From CAYNVQ01 sp964400735 (GTDB taxonomy: Bacteria > Acidobacteriota > Aminicenantia > Aminicenantales > Aminicenantaceae): a stretch of DNA of 64,000 nt. Location: assembly GCA_964400735.1 (NCBI GenBank), contig CAYNVQ010000002.1, positions 434,001 to 498,000 of the forward strand, in the 5' to 3' direction. A program made the position numbers and the translations under genes. The first letter of the stretch is position 1, and each line of letters opens with the position of its first letter. Positions 1 through 7,792 of the stretch are shown piece after piece. The notes beneath the pieces are model-generated. The model did no database searches and was not told the DNA's origin. It saw only the letters and a program-made list of their open reading frames with translations.

Positions 1-287
1 CTCAACTTCGTCCAAAGTTGGTTAGAGGAGTTTGTTGTCGGCGATAAACTTTTTGTCCCGTCATTTTATCATCCGCAACGATAGTTCTGATGTTTCAGTT
101 TTATTAGCAGAACTGAATTATTGATGAAAAATGAAGAGACTCTTTTCCGTCACCGCTTCGTAGGCATCTTCCAGCCGATTCCTGGGGTTGGAGGATAGGA
201 ATCAATTTGACCCGCAAATATCCAGGGAAAAAATAAGAATTTATGCGATAGAAGGAATAATCGGATGAATAGAATATGGGAGGCAGC

Positions 288-2081
288 ATGATAAAATTCA
301 CCAAAGCAAGCCTATTGTTAATCATAGGGTTGATTCTATCGCCGCTCGTCTGTCGGGGGCAGATCGCAAAATTGACTCCGGAAAAGCCCAAGTGGGGGGA
401 TACCGTTCGGGTGACCTATGATCCGGCGGCTGAAGGAGCGGCATTTCTGCCGGGGGACGAGATCTTCGCCATTTATCACATCTTTCATGAAAAAGGGGCG
501 GATCAAAAGTGGATGAAGATGGATAAAACCGGAGGAGAATTTTCCTGCGGTATTCCTATCTCTAAGGGCACGGGTTTTTTGAGGGTTTATTTCGTTAACA
601 AGGAAGATTGGGACCAAAAGGCCATGCTCTCATCCATGGTCTACCGGGAAGATGGGCTTCCCGCCAGAGGCGCTAATCAAGAGATGATGGTCCAGGCTGC
701 AAAAGAATACCAGGATTATTTTCAGAGAGAAAGAGAGCTTTATCCGGATAATTACGCCGTCTTCAGAGAAAAGTGGTTTCTCCAGGGCGCGCTGGATAAA
801 AAGAACCTTCTGCCATCGCTCAAGAAGGATATGGAAATATTGAAGAATGAGGTGACCGAAGAAACGGATGAATGGCTATTCGCCGTCTCCTACGGACTCC
901 TGCTTCTGGATGATGAACTGGGGGCCAGGAAACTTCTGCGGAGACTGGTTCAGGAACACCCAGAATCTTTTTATACGAAATATGCGCTCACCAACTACGA
1001 CTACCAGGTCTTCTCCAAGCAGATAAAGGGCGAGGGGCCGGAGGAAGTTAAAAAAATGAAAAAAGAGCTTCTGACGGCAAGCCCTCTATCGTCCTTTTCC
1101 CGGGAGCAAATCCTTTATTTTGTGGGGGAAGAGGATGTTATCTTGGAGACCGTGCATCTTGTCTGTGATCCCTGGATTGAGGAGGAAAAAGACAATCCCC
1201 TCCCTTATTACATCCTTTCCGAGGCCTATGCAGGAAAGGCGGACAAGCTCGCCAGGTGTCTTCAGCTTCTGAACAAAGCCCTCGGACTGCTGCTTCAGGG
1301 AAAATTCCGCCTTTACGGCGACGTATCGGGATTCAGGACCCAACGATACCTGCCGTTGTTTTTTCAGAAGCGGGCGGAGATTCACATAAAGATGGAAGAC
1401 TGGGCCAATGCCCTCTCCGATATAAAAACGGCCCAGGCGCTGGAAAAGGAGGCGAAGTCCGAATATTTCGAAACAGAGGGAGCCATCTGGCAAAAGCTCG
1501 GCTTCAATCAGAAGGCCGAGGAGGTATGGTTCGAGGCTTCACAGCTCGGATCGAAAGAAGCGGAAAAAGCCATCAAAGAAATTTATAGCCTGCGGCATGA
1601 AGGCCTAGAAGGGTTCGAAGCCTATTTTTCGGCGGCCTTGAAAAAGAAAGAATCCGCCAAATCCGAAGACAAGCCAATGGCTCCGGATTTCGATGTACAA
1701 ACCTTAGAGGGACAACAAGTGGCTACCTCCAATTTAAGGGGAAAAGTAATGGTACTGAATTTCTGGTTTATCGGGTGCGCCCCATGCCGGGTCGAAATGC
1801 CCGGGCTCAACACCCTGACTGAGGAATTCAAGGATAAAGATGTGATTTTTATAGCCTTTGCTCTGGACGGCGCCGAAGCCCTCAAGGATTTTCTCAAGGA
1901 GAAACGTTTCGACTATCAAATCGTGGCGGATTCCAGCAAAATCGCCAGCCTGTATGGGGTCAAAGTCTTTCCCACCCACTTCATCATCAACCAAAAGGGG
2001 CAGATCGAGTTCATGCTGACTGGAGGAAGTCCTGAGCGCCACGAACAGCTCCGGCCCCTGATTGAGAACCTGCTGAAGTAG
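288..2081 (+). CDS. Secreted TPR-like protein with C-terminal TlpA/thioredoxin domain
   Basis: The start at 288 is preferred over the in-frame ATG at 276 because GGGAGGCAGC lies directly upstream; this gives 597 residues. A hydrophobic Sec-type signal (ASLLLIIGLILSPLV) opens the protein. The middle part is helical with TPR-like character (for example WANALSDIKTAQALEKEAKS). The last ~145 residues form a TlpA/AlkC-Redoxin-type thioredoxin fold: APDFDVQTLEG, then LNFWFIGCAPCRVEMPGL with the CAPC redox pair at about Cys497 and Cys500, and the cis-Pro region KVFPTHFII. Family knowledge suggests an envelope thiol-disulfide oxidoreductase; the partner is unknown. It stands alone on the plus strand, facing the minus-strand genes downstream. 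Confidence 0.85.
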   Translation: MIKFTKASLLLIIGLILSPLVCRGQIAKLTPEKPKWGDTVRVTYDPAAEGAAFLPGDEIFAIYHIFHEKGADQKWMKMDKTGGEFSCGIPISKGTGFLRVYFVNKEDWDQKAMLSSMVYREDGLPARGANQEMMVQAAKEYQDYFQRERELYPDNYAVFREKWFLQGALDKKNLLPSLKKDMEILKNEVTEETDEWLFAVSYGLLLLDDELGARKLLRRLVQEHPESFYTKYALTNYDYQVFSKQIKGEGPEEVKKMKKELLTASPLSSFSREQILYFVGEEDVILETVHLVCDPWIEEEKDNPLPYYILSEAYAGKADKLARCLQLLNKALGLLLQGKFRLYGDVSGFRTQRYLPLFFQKRAEIHIKMEDWANALSDIKTAQALEKEAKSEYFETEGAIWQKLGFNQKAEEVWFEASQLGSKEAEKAIKEIYSLRHEGLEGFEAYFSAALKKKESAKSEDKPMAPDFDVQTLEGQQVATSNLRGKVMVLNFWFIGCAPCRVEMPGLNTLTEEFKDKDVIFIAFALDGAEALKDFLKEKRFDYQIVADSSKIASLYGVKVFPTHFIINQKGQIEFMLTGGSPERHEQLRPLIENLLK

Positions 2082-2238
2082 ATGGAAGATGTTCGGATCC
2101 GAAGCCAAAGAAAGGTCATCTAGGCTGAAGAGATTCTTGTCCTTTGGCTTGTTCGATGCGAATTTTTGTTGAGGGGAACCAAGAAATATGTGTTCAGTTG
2201 GATGATTCCGGATAACCTTTGATATCGAGAAATTTTCT

Positions 2239-2706
2239 TTAGCTGCCGTGACCGACCTTCGAATAGGAATACCAGGTGGCGAGAAGGTTGAGAAAATAGG
2301 TGCCGAGGGTTATAAAACCGAAGGATTTACCCATCGCGAATGAATATCCGATCATGGCCATCAGGGCAAGGTAGTAGAGGAGAAGATAGGGCCAGAGGAG
2401 TCTGGTCCTCCTGAAATTCAGCATCAAAATGTAATCCAATAACAACTCGATTGCCAGGAATAATATCAGAATCGATGGCAGGACGATTGTCCACCACTCC
2501 CGTCTTCCTTGGATGTTCTGTATGACGGCTACGCCGATAGGCAGGATCAGGGACACGGTGATAAGCCCGAAAACACGTTCTACTTTCTTCAATCCCAAGG
2601 GTCTGGAAAGAAAGATGCCGATAAGGAGAAGATTCACCAAATTAGCGATGATAAATAGGGCAATATCTATGAGGCGAGAATCTAGCGAACCAGCTACTTC
2701 GATCAT
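2239..2706 (-). CDS. Small integral membrane protein, unknown function
   Basis: 155 residues with about five predicted membrane spans (IALFIIANLVNLLLIGIFL, FGLITVSLILPIGVAV, TIVLPSILILFLAIELLL, YLLLYYLALMAMIGYSF, ITLGTYFLNLLATWY). No catalytic motif is visible and I do not recognise the family. It lies downstream of, and on the same strand as, the sigma factor gene with a 77-bp gap, so it may be read from the same transcript. No convincing Shine-Dalgarno is seen before the ATG at 2706, so the start is uncertain. Confidence 0.6.
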   Translation of the reverse strand: MIEVAGSLDSRLIDIALFIIANLVNLLLIGIFLSRPLGLKKVERVFGLITVSLILPIGVAVIQNIQGRREWWTIVLPSILILFLAIELLLDYILMLNFRRTRLLWPYLLLYYLALMAMIGYSFAMGKSFGFITLGTYFLNLLATWYSYSKVGHGS

Positions 2707-2783
2707 GCGTTTTATGTTTTCGAAAGAATATCAAGGAATGAAATGGGTGTCAAATTCCTGGCAGAGGCCTCTTTATATTGAGT

Positions 2784-4358
2784 TTAGAGGCTTTTTTTCT
2801 TTCTTTCCAAATAATCGGAAGCAAATGATTTCAGTTTACGGGCGCGGCGTGAATTCTTCAGGCTTCTTAAGGCTTTGGCCTCGATCTGACGAATCCTTTC
2901 CCTCGTCACCCTGAACCTCTGTCCGACCTCTTCCAGCGTGTGTTCGTTCCCATCTCCGATGCCGAATCGCATCCTCAGAACCTCGGCCTCCCTGTAGGTG
3001 AGGGATTCCAGGGCCATTTCGATTTGATCGCTCAGGCTGACATGGATGACCACATCGGGAGGTGAAGGCAGGATGTGGTCTTCAAGAAAATCGCTCAGAT
3101 GGCTATCCTCATCTTCTCTTACGGGAGTGTTCAATGAAACCGGTTCCTGTGCCACTTTAATGATTTTTCTCACCTTTTCTGTGGACACTTCCATCTTTTT
3201 CGCTACCTCTTCCTGGGTAGGTTCTCGCCCTACTTCGTTGATCAGACCCCTCGATATTTTATTGAGCTTGTTGATGGTCTCTATCATGTGCACCGGGATC
3301 CTTATGGTGCGTGCCTGGTCGGCTATAGAGCGTGTGATCGCCTGCCTGATCCACCAGGTGGCATAGGTGGAAAATTTAAATCCCTTTCGGTAGTCGAATT
3401 TATCCACGGCTCTCATCAATCCCAAGTTTCCTTCCTGGATTAAATCCAGAAATTGCATGTTACTGGCCGAATATTTTTTGGCGATGGAAACCACCAGCCT
3501 CAGGTTAGCGGCCACGAGTTCCTTTTTGGCTCGATCCCTGATGCTCTCCCCTAAAGCGATAGCCTGAACGACTTCCCTTATGCTTTGAAGGTCTAAGCCG
3601 AGTTCATTCTGTTGAATTTTGATTTTTTTATTCAATATTTTTATCCGCTGGTTCAGCCTCTGATTTCCCTTTTTATCTTTTATCCTTTTCCGGTAAAGGA
3701 TGGTCTTTTCCTTGGCCCTTTTAAGTTCATCGAGAAAATTCAGCCTGATGAATAGTTCTTTGATGATCTTTTCCTTCTCCGAGGGAAGGAAGTTAAGTTT
3801 CTTGAAAGAAGACACCAGTCGGGCTGTCAGTTGTTTTTGTGTGGGAGAAATCTTTCTTTGGGGAGGGATCCTTCTTGATTTTGCGCTCAGATCTCTGATT
3901 TCGTGGATGGTTTCGATGATCTTTTCCCGCCAAGTCTCCAGTCTGCCTTCGGCGATATCTTCGTTGCAGTCGAACAGCTCTCCGGTGAGCTGTGGGACTT
4001 CCTTTATTTTTTCTCCTATCTCTTCGATCGTTTGAACGACCGAACGGCTTTTGAGTAGCGCTTCGATGATGATATTTTCTCCTCTCTCGATTTCCCTGGC
4101 GAGGCAAATTTCCTCTTCTCTGGTGAGCAGGGGGATATTTCCCATCTCTCGTAAGTAAAGCTTGACAGGATCCGTTAGGCTTTCCAGCACTCCGTCCAAA
4201 GAAGAGATTTGTTCTCTCTTTTCCGTGTCTAAAGAAAATTCGATTTCTTCGACATTTTGAGAAGGAGAGTGATCCTCGAAATCGTATTCGTAACCCGGAA
4301 TATCCCGGTTCTTTTTGCTCGGGATGAGGGAGAATATTCCGTTCAACCGTGTGGACAT
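2784..4358 (-). CDS. rpoD: RNA polymerase primary-type sigma factor (sigma-70, RpoD-like)
   Basis: With the start at 4358 the protein has 524 residues. Region 1.2 (DPVKLYLREMGNIPLLTREE) starts near residue 60 and is followed by a lysine-rich non-conserved region. Region 2 (ANLRLVVSIAKKY, FLDLIQEGNLGLMRAVDKFD, FSTYATWWIRQAITR) spans about 282-350, region 3 (RIPVHMIETINKL) follows, and region 4 (LEEVGQRFRVTRERIRQIEA) is near 450-500. The order and the intact RQAITR and RERIRQIEAKAL motifs mark a group 1/2 sigma factor. No recognisable region 1.1 is present. The frame stays open up to 4493, but that extension overlaps a well-formed small ORF (4527-4360) whose TAA ends one base before this ATG (TAACATG). 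I therefore infer a coupled start here. A second rpoD elsewhere in the genome cannot be excluded. Confidence 0.92.
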   Translation of the reverse strand: MSTRLNGIFSLIPSKKNRDIPGYEYDFEDHSPSQNVEEIEFSLDTEKREQISSLDGVLESLTDPVKLYLREMGNIPLLTREEEICLAREIERGENIIIEALLKSRSVVQTIEEIGEKIKEVPQLTGELFDCNEDIAEGRLETWREKIIETIHEIRDLSAKSRRIPPQRKISPTQKQLTARLVSSFKKLNFLPSEKEKIIKELFIRLNFLDELKRAKEKTILYRKRIKDKKGNQRLNQRIKILNKKIKIQQNELGLDLQSIREVVQAIALGESIRDRAKKELVAANLRLVVSIAKKYSASNMQFLDLIQEGNLGLMRAVDKFDYRKGFKFSTYATWWIRQAITRSIADQARTIRIPVHMIETINKLNKISRGLINEVGREPTQEEVAKKMEVSTEKVRKIIKVAQEPVSLNTPVREDEDSHLSDFLEDHILPSPPDVVIHVSLSDQIEMALESLTYREAEVLRMRFGIGDGNEHTLEEVGQRFRVTRERIRQIEAKALRSLKNSRRARKLKSFASDYLERKKKSL

Positions 4359-4359
4359 G

Positions 4360-4527
4360 TTAATCCCAGGTGGAACGCACTCTTGGTGTGTGTTTTTCAA
4401 AAAAATCGCGGTCGTTTCTTTTCCTTTTTCGAAATTTTCTCGGTCTTCTGCCCTTGAAGTCTTTTCCTGGTTCCTCCTCCCAGCCGTTTTCATCTTCTCT
4501 ATCGTAGTCGCGATTCCATTTTTTCAT
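4360..4527 (-). CDS. 55-residue charged small protein upstream of the sigma factor
   Basis: This short ORF starts at ATG 4527 behind a strong Shine-Dalgarno (CTGGAGGAATCG). It encodes an acidic N-terminal part (MKKWNRDYDREDENGWEEEP) and a very basic middle (KGRRPRKFRKRKRNDR), and ends in TAA one base before the preferred sigma-factor ATG. The spacing is typical of translational coupling, so it may be a leader peptide tuning sigma-factor translation or an independent small protein. It does not look like ribosomal protein S21, which accompanies rpoD in some operons. I do not recognise the family. The alternative reading, with the sigma factor starting at 4493 in another frame, would make this ORF spurious. 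Confidence 0.6.
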   Translation of the reverse strand: MKKWNRDYDREDENGWEEEPGKDFKGRRPRKFRKRKRNDRDFFEKHTPRVRSTWD

Positions 4528-4618
4528 CGATTCCTCCAGAGTTATTTCAAGAAAAATGTCAGATGAGACTCATATCCCCTTTGGTGATAATTTTTATCCA
4601 GAAACCTTCTTTTTATCC

Positions 4619-5038
4619 TTAAAATCTGTGGGCGAGCCCGACCCTGTCGTCTACGTCCTTGGCGATTTTTTTGATATCTGCCAATGCGCCGGCAATCTCC
4701 TTTTCGATTTCTTCTATAGTCTTCAAAAAACTGTTCATACGAAGTTCGTAGGTGGAATCCAGTTTGACCACAAGGCCGGCGTTCATCAATTTTTTCAAAT
4801 GATAGATGACAGACCCTATGGTGGGCTCGACATATTCAGTAAGTTCCTCGCTGGTTAATCCTCCTCCTTCTTTGGCGGATTGGATCAGGGCCTTCAGTAT
4901 CCTGAAGGCGGTTTTATCCTGATCTCTAGGTGTGATGAAACCAAGGCTGTGGCATATCCATTCAATATCTTCGTTGAGTTTATTTTTGACTGGGTCTCTA
5001 AGCTTTTTGATGGTGAATTGTCTGAGCGGCTTGCCCAT
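4619..5038 (-). CDS. Winged-helix (ArsR-like) transcriptional regulator
   Basis: 139 residues. The central part reads as a winged helix-turn-helix: KTAFRILKALIQSAKEGGGL, LTSEELTEYVEPTIGSVIYH as helix 2/recognition helix, then LKKLMNAGLVVKLDSTYELR as wing. The C-terminus (SFLKTIEEIEKEIAGALADI) is a long helix that probably dimerises. The fold resembles ArsR/TrmB-type regulators, but no metal-binding cysteines are present. The ligand and targets are unknown. No Shine-Dalgarno is evident before ATG 5038, while a good sigma-70 promoter lies at 5086-5114. Confidence 0.75.
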   Translation of the reverse strand: MGKPLRQFTIKKLRDPVKNKLNEDIEWICHSLGFITPRDQDKTAFRILKALIQSAKEGGGLTSEELTEYVEPTIGSVIYHLKKLMNAGLVVKLDSTYELRMNSFLKTIEEIEKEIAGALADIKKIAKDVDDRVGLAHRF

Positions 5039-5085
5039 TGATATTATATTAACTGTACTATTTAAACTTAATTTGAATTATCAAC

Positions 5086-5114
5086 ATTAAATATATATTT
5101 TTTTAGATTGTCAA
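5086..5114 (-). promoter_or_regulatory. Sigma-70 promoter for the winged-helix regulator
   Basis: Reading the minus strand, TTGACA (5114-5109) is followed by a 17-bp A+T-rich spacer and TTTAAT (5091-5086). The -10 box ends 48 bases before the ATG at 5038. The match and spacing are near consensus. The promoter sits immediately beside a copy of repeat A (5125-5152), so that repeat lies just upstream of the -35 box. Confidence 0.6.
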
Positions 5115-5124
5115 GTCTTTTTTT

Positions 5125-5152
5125 AGGGACGCTCCTTAAGGTGCCACCCTAT
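5125..5152 (+). repeat. Intergenic repeat A, single copy overlapping a stop codon
   Basis: A 28-bp copy of family A (AGGGACGCTCC, TTAAG, GTGCCACCCTAT). The family reads GGGGACGYTCC, a 5-6 bp variable centre, then GGTACCACCCTAT. Read on the minus strand, the terminal ATAGGG supplies the TAG stop of the LuxR-type gene (5151-5149). Other copies lie near 30104, 30137, 30548, 33442, 47143 and 47372. Confidence 0.75.
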
Positions 5153-6096
5153 CCCTTTTCAGTTTTTCCGAGCTCGTGAATAAGGTTCAGGAGCTGCATA
5201 CGGTTCTTGATGCCGACTTTTTTATATATATTGTAGTTGATGTTCTTGACCGTATGGATGGAAATATGAAGGCTTTTCCCGATTTCCTTGTTGGTTTTTC
5301 CTACGATGATCGATTCGATGATTTCTTTTTCTCTTGGGGTGATATCGTAAGCTATGCAGAACTGGCTCATTTCATCTGTGGAAAGCGGCAGCTCAATTAT
5401 TTCTTGGTGATGGGAGCGCATAAAGCGAACAATATGGTACAAAGCAGGGATATTCACACAGAAAAAAAGTATACCGGCGATTCTGAAGTATGCAGGGACA
5501 TCCACTATCAAATAGGGGACACCCAATTGTTGAAAGGCTTCGAAAAAGGCAAAAGATATCAAATAGATCGACCCAAGAGACAGGATGAACTGCCTTTTTT
5601 TCTTGTTCTTTATCTTTTTCGGCAGGAAAGACAATTGAATGATGATGGCGAACAAAATGATCACTTCGGCATTGTGAATGATCGGCCAAAGTCGGGCCGG
5701 AGCGGCATCCATTTGCTCCGGATCGATAACTTTATGGAAGACCATATAGGCGAATAAGGCGCACTGAATCGTCCAATACGTGATTTTTATCAGCAGCGGG
5801 GTCGCCTTTTCCGTAAGATTTCTGGTCCAATGCAGCATAGCGTAAAGGGCCAAGACAAAAAATGGGAAAATCAGGAGGGCGACCTGAGTCACCAAAACGG
5901 CCTTCTCGAATCGCTCGAATTCGAGCACGAAGACGTACCCGATGTATTTAATGAATCCGTAAATAAAGAAAAAGGTGAGATAAATGAAGTAGTGATGAAG
6001 GAAGGGTAATCTGTATGTCTTTTCTGCCTTGTAGGCAAGCCGGATCTGTATAAAGGTCAACAGTGAAAAAAAAAGATAAAGAGCGACGATGATCAC
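5149..6096 (-). CDS. Membrane-anchored LuxR-family transcriptional regulator
   Basis: 315 residues from a GTG start. The first ~225 residues contain seven hydrophobic spans (for example IIVALYLFFSLLTFIQI, FIYLTFFFIYGFIKYIGYVF, LVTQVALLIFPFFVLALYAM, VIILFAIIIQLSFL, FILSLGSIYLISFAFF, FRIAGILFFCVNIPALYHIV). The C-terminal ~65 residues are a LuxR/NarL-type helix-turn-helix (ITPREKEIIESIIVGKTNKE, SLHISIHTVKNINYNIYKKV). A 7TM sensor fused to a GerE-type DNA-binding domain implies a one-component system sensing a membrane or external signal. There is no Shine-Dalgarno; a promoter -10 box (6108-6103) ends six bases before the GTG, which suggests a leaderless mRNA. The TAG stop falls inside repeat A. 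Confidence 0.82.
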   Translation of the reverse strand: MIIVALYLFFSLLTFIQIRLAYKAEKTYRLPFLHHYFIYLTFFFIYGFIKYIGYVFVLEFERFEKAVLVTQVALLIFPFFVLALYAMLHWTRNLTEKATPLLIKITYWTIQCALFAYMVFHKVIDPEQMDAAPARLWPIIHNAEVIILFAIIIQLSFLPKKIKNKKKRQFILSLGSIYLISFAFFEAFQQLGVPYLIVDVPAYFRIAGILFFCVNIPALYHIVRFMRSHHQEIIELPLSTDEMSQFCIAYDITPREKEIIESIIVGKTNKEIGKSLHISIHTVKNINYNIYKKVGIKNRMQLLNLIHELGKTEKG

Positions 6097-6102
6097 TCGT
6101 AC

Positions 6103-6132
6103 ACTATAACATTCAGTGCGATTCTATGTAAA
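6103..6132 (-). promoter_or_regulatory. Promoter producing a probable leaderless LuxR-type mRNA
   Basis: On the minus strand TTTACA (6132-6127), an 18-bp spacer and TATAGT (6108-6103) with an upstream TG (AATGT before TATAGT) form a plausible extended -10 promoter. Only GTACGA separates the -10 box from the GTG at 6096, so transcription would begin at or within a base or two of the start codon. Confidence 0.55.
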
Positions 6133-6427
6133 CTGTCTGCGCCGGCTCCGCGATAGATGATGAATTATCCTCTTAGCCTCATCATTTCATAGTACTTCGG
6201 TCCTTGATTTAAAGTATAGACCAAAGTCCTATAGACATTCCTGAACGGAGAACTTAAACTGCTTTTCGGTATTAAACGATCGAACGATTATACGATTTCG
6301 GAAGGCCGAAGCCCGGCCATCTCCAGAATATCTAAGATAGACACGCGAATGGCCATCCAGACAACTATCGAGCAAATGTGCAGATCATCCATAGATGAAG
6401 CCAGACGAGTGGCGAGGAGGGAAACCA
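6133..6427. other. Intergenic region between divergent genes, no gene seen
   Basis: About 295 bases separate the LuxR-type promoter from the plus-strand metallo-beta-lactamase gene. I see no ORF with a ribosome binding site, no repeat A/B/C copy and no clear hairpin. Promoters for the plus-strand gene presumably lie here, but no box pair stands out. Confidence 0.5.
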
Positions 6428-7486
6428 ATGACCAGGACAAAATGTCTTTGGATCCCATTCATTATTATTTGCCTTATGTTCATCTCGGCCCAGGCGGAAC
6501 AAGATGTTCCTTTGAAAGCTCAAAAGCTAAGCGAACGGATCCTCTTCATCAAGACAGGAAAATCATCGGTCATGTCCAATGTGACGGCCATCAACACCTC
6601 GGAAGGAATCGTTTTGATCGATGCTCATTATAAGCCGGAATGGGGTAAAAAGATTCGGAACATCGTGGAGGAAGCCTTTGGCCGACAACAGGATTTTATC
6701 TACCTCATCTATTCTCATGCCGGGGTGGATCATATGGGCGGGAGTCCGGTGTTCAGCGACGCTATCATCGTCGGGCACGAAAATTGTGTGAGCCAGATCG
6801 ACAGCCTGCACCAGATTATCGCGGACACTGATGTGCGAGAGGGAATGGCTCCCAGGCTGAGGCTGATTCAGGATCAAATCGATATGGGATCGGATGATCC
6901 CTCTCGAATGATAGAGCTCGAGGAGTCATTTCTCTATTGGAGTGAGCTGGCCGACCTCTTGGCCTCGGGTTTCAGGTACACCAAGCCATCCATGACGTTC
7001 AATGACAGGCTGACGTTTCAGATGGGAGGATTGACCCTGGAACTTTGCTATTGCACGCCGGGTTATTCCCAAAGCGATATTTTCATTCATGTGCCTCAAG
7101 GAAAGCTCCTGATAGTGGGCGATATTTTTGTCAAACACAGGATCCCTCTGCTGAATGAGAAAACGGATTTAGAGCGGTGGGCGGCTGTTTTCAGGCCATT
7201 CATTGAAGAAGAGATCGAGATCCAATATATCATCGGCTGTCATGGTGAGCTGATGACCATTGCCGATTTGAAGGCACAGCTTGACTACCTGATTGACCTA
7301 TGGAAGGCCGTGAAGGCGGCAAAACAGGAGGGATGGACGCTGGAGCAGGCCAAACAGCAGCTCTCCTTCGCCAAGCGTTATGCCCATCTTCATGATCTTA
7401 TCACCCGCTGGGTCGATACACCTCTGGACCTCCATGAACGCAACGTCGAACAAGCCTGGAAAGCCCTGAACAGCTCCAAAGAATAG
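6428..7486 (+). CDS. Secreted metallo-beta-lactamase-fold protein with altered metal site
   Basis: The start at 6428 is preferred over the upstream ATG 6395: GAGGAGGGAAACC precedes it and it yields a clean signal peptide (CLWIPFIIICLMFISAQA). The mature protein has the MBL layout: INTSEGIVLIDAHYKPEWGK, IYSHAGVDHMGG, CTPGYSQSDIFIHV, LLIVGDIFV, IIGCHGEL. The usual HxHxDH is H97-A-G99-V-D101-H102, so the second histidine is glycine. The position that is normally the third-motif histidine (TPGH) is Tyr213. Asp232 and His272 are kept. The fold assignment is solid; hydrolase activity is doubtful, or uses fewer metals. 352 residues; the C-terminal helical region resembles MBL proteins such as SoxH-like or alkyl-sulfatase-related enzymes. 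Function unknown. Confidence 0.8.
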   Translation: MTRTKCLWIPFIIICLMFISAQAEQDVPLKAQKLSERILFIKTGKSSVMSNVTAINTSEGIVLIDAHYKPEWGKKIRNIVEEAFGRQQDFIYLIYSHAGVDHMGGSPVFSDAIIVGHENCVSQIDSLHQIIADTDVREGMAPRLRLIQDQIDMGSDDPSRMIELEESFLYWSELADLLASGFRYTKPSMTFNDRLTFQMGGLTLELCYCTPGYSQSDIFIHVPQGKLLIVGDIFVKHRIPLLNEKTDLERWAAVFRPFIEEEIEIQYIIGCHGELMTIADLKAQLDYLIDLWKAVKAAKQEGWTLEQAKQQLSFAKRYAHLHDLITRWVDTPLDLHERNVEQAWKALNSSKE

Positions 7487-7496
7487 TATCATTAAC

Positions 7497-7661
7497 ATGG
7501 TGGCTTTTATTCCGGTTATGATTTCCGCATTCTCAATCACCTCAAACTGGGCACTTGGAATCCTTTTTTTTGCTGTATCCGTCATTGCTTGCCTTGTGCG
7601 ATTCCCCTATGATGAAAGACAACGGCTGGATAAATTTGTTGATGAGTGGAAAATTACATGA
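7497..7661 (+). pseudogene. 54-codon membrane-protein fragment (methyltransferase C-terminus-like)
   Basis: A short open frame begins 10 bases after the preceding stop and encodes one or two hydrophobic helices followed by RFPYDERQRLDKFVDEW. That tail resembles the end of isoprenylcysteine/phospholipid methyltransferase-type membrane proteins, where a helix is followed by an R-x-P-x-E-E/R...F-G-E/D-E-Y/W segment. There is no ribosome binding site and the N-terminal domain is missing, so a decayed remnant is more likely than a working gene. The family match is from memory of the motif only. Confidence 0.35.
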
Positions 7662-7792
7662 AAACAAAGGGAAAATGTATCACAAAGATGGTTAAATCAA
7701 ATAGATAGATGAAAAAATTTGGAGCGATTCTTATAAAAACAAAGGAGCTTACTTGGCACATGTTTAAACTTAAAAAAAATGAGGGGGGGAGC

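Noticed and set aside
1..84. Open plus-strand frame entering from the window edge (27 codons to a TAG)
   Set aside because: Too short to recognise, no known motif, and the upstream sequence is not available; it may or may not be the 3' end of a gene.
4359..4493. Longer N-terminus of the sigma factor starting at ATG 4493
   Set aside because: It lacks a good Shine-Dalgarno, has no region 1.1 similarity and overlaps the well-signalled small ORF 4527-4360 in another frame.
5176..5757. 193-codon plus-strand frame opposite the LuxR-type gene
   Set aside because: A shadow of the membrane/HTH gene; no ribosome binding site and no domain pattern of its own.
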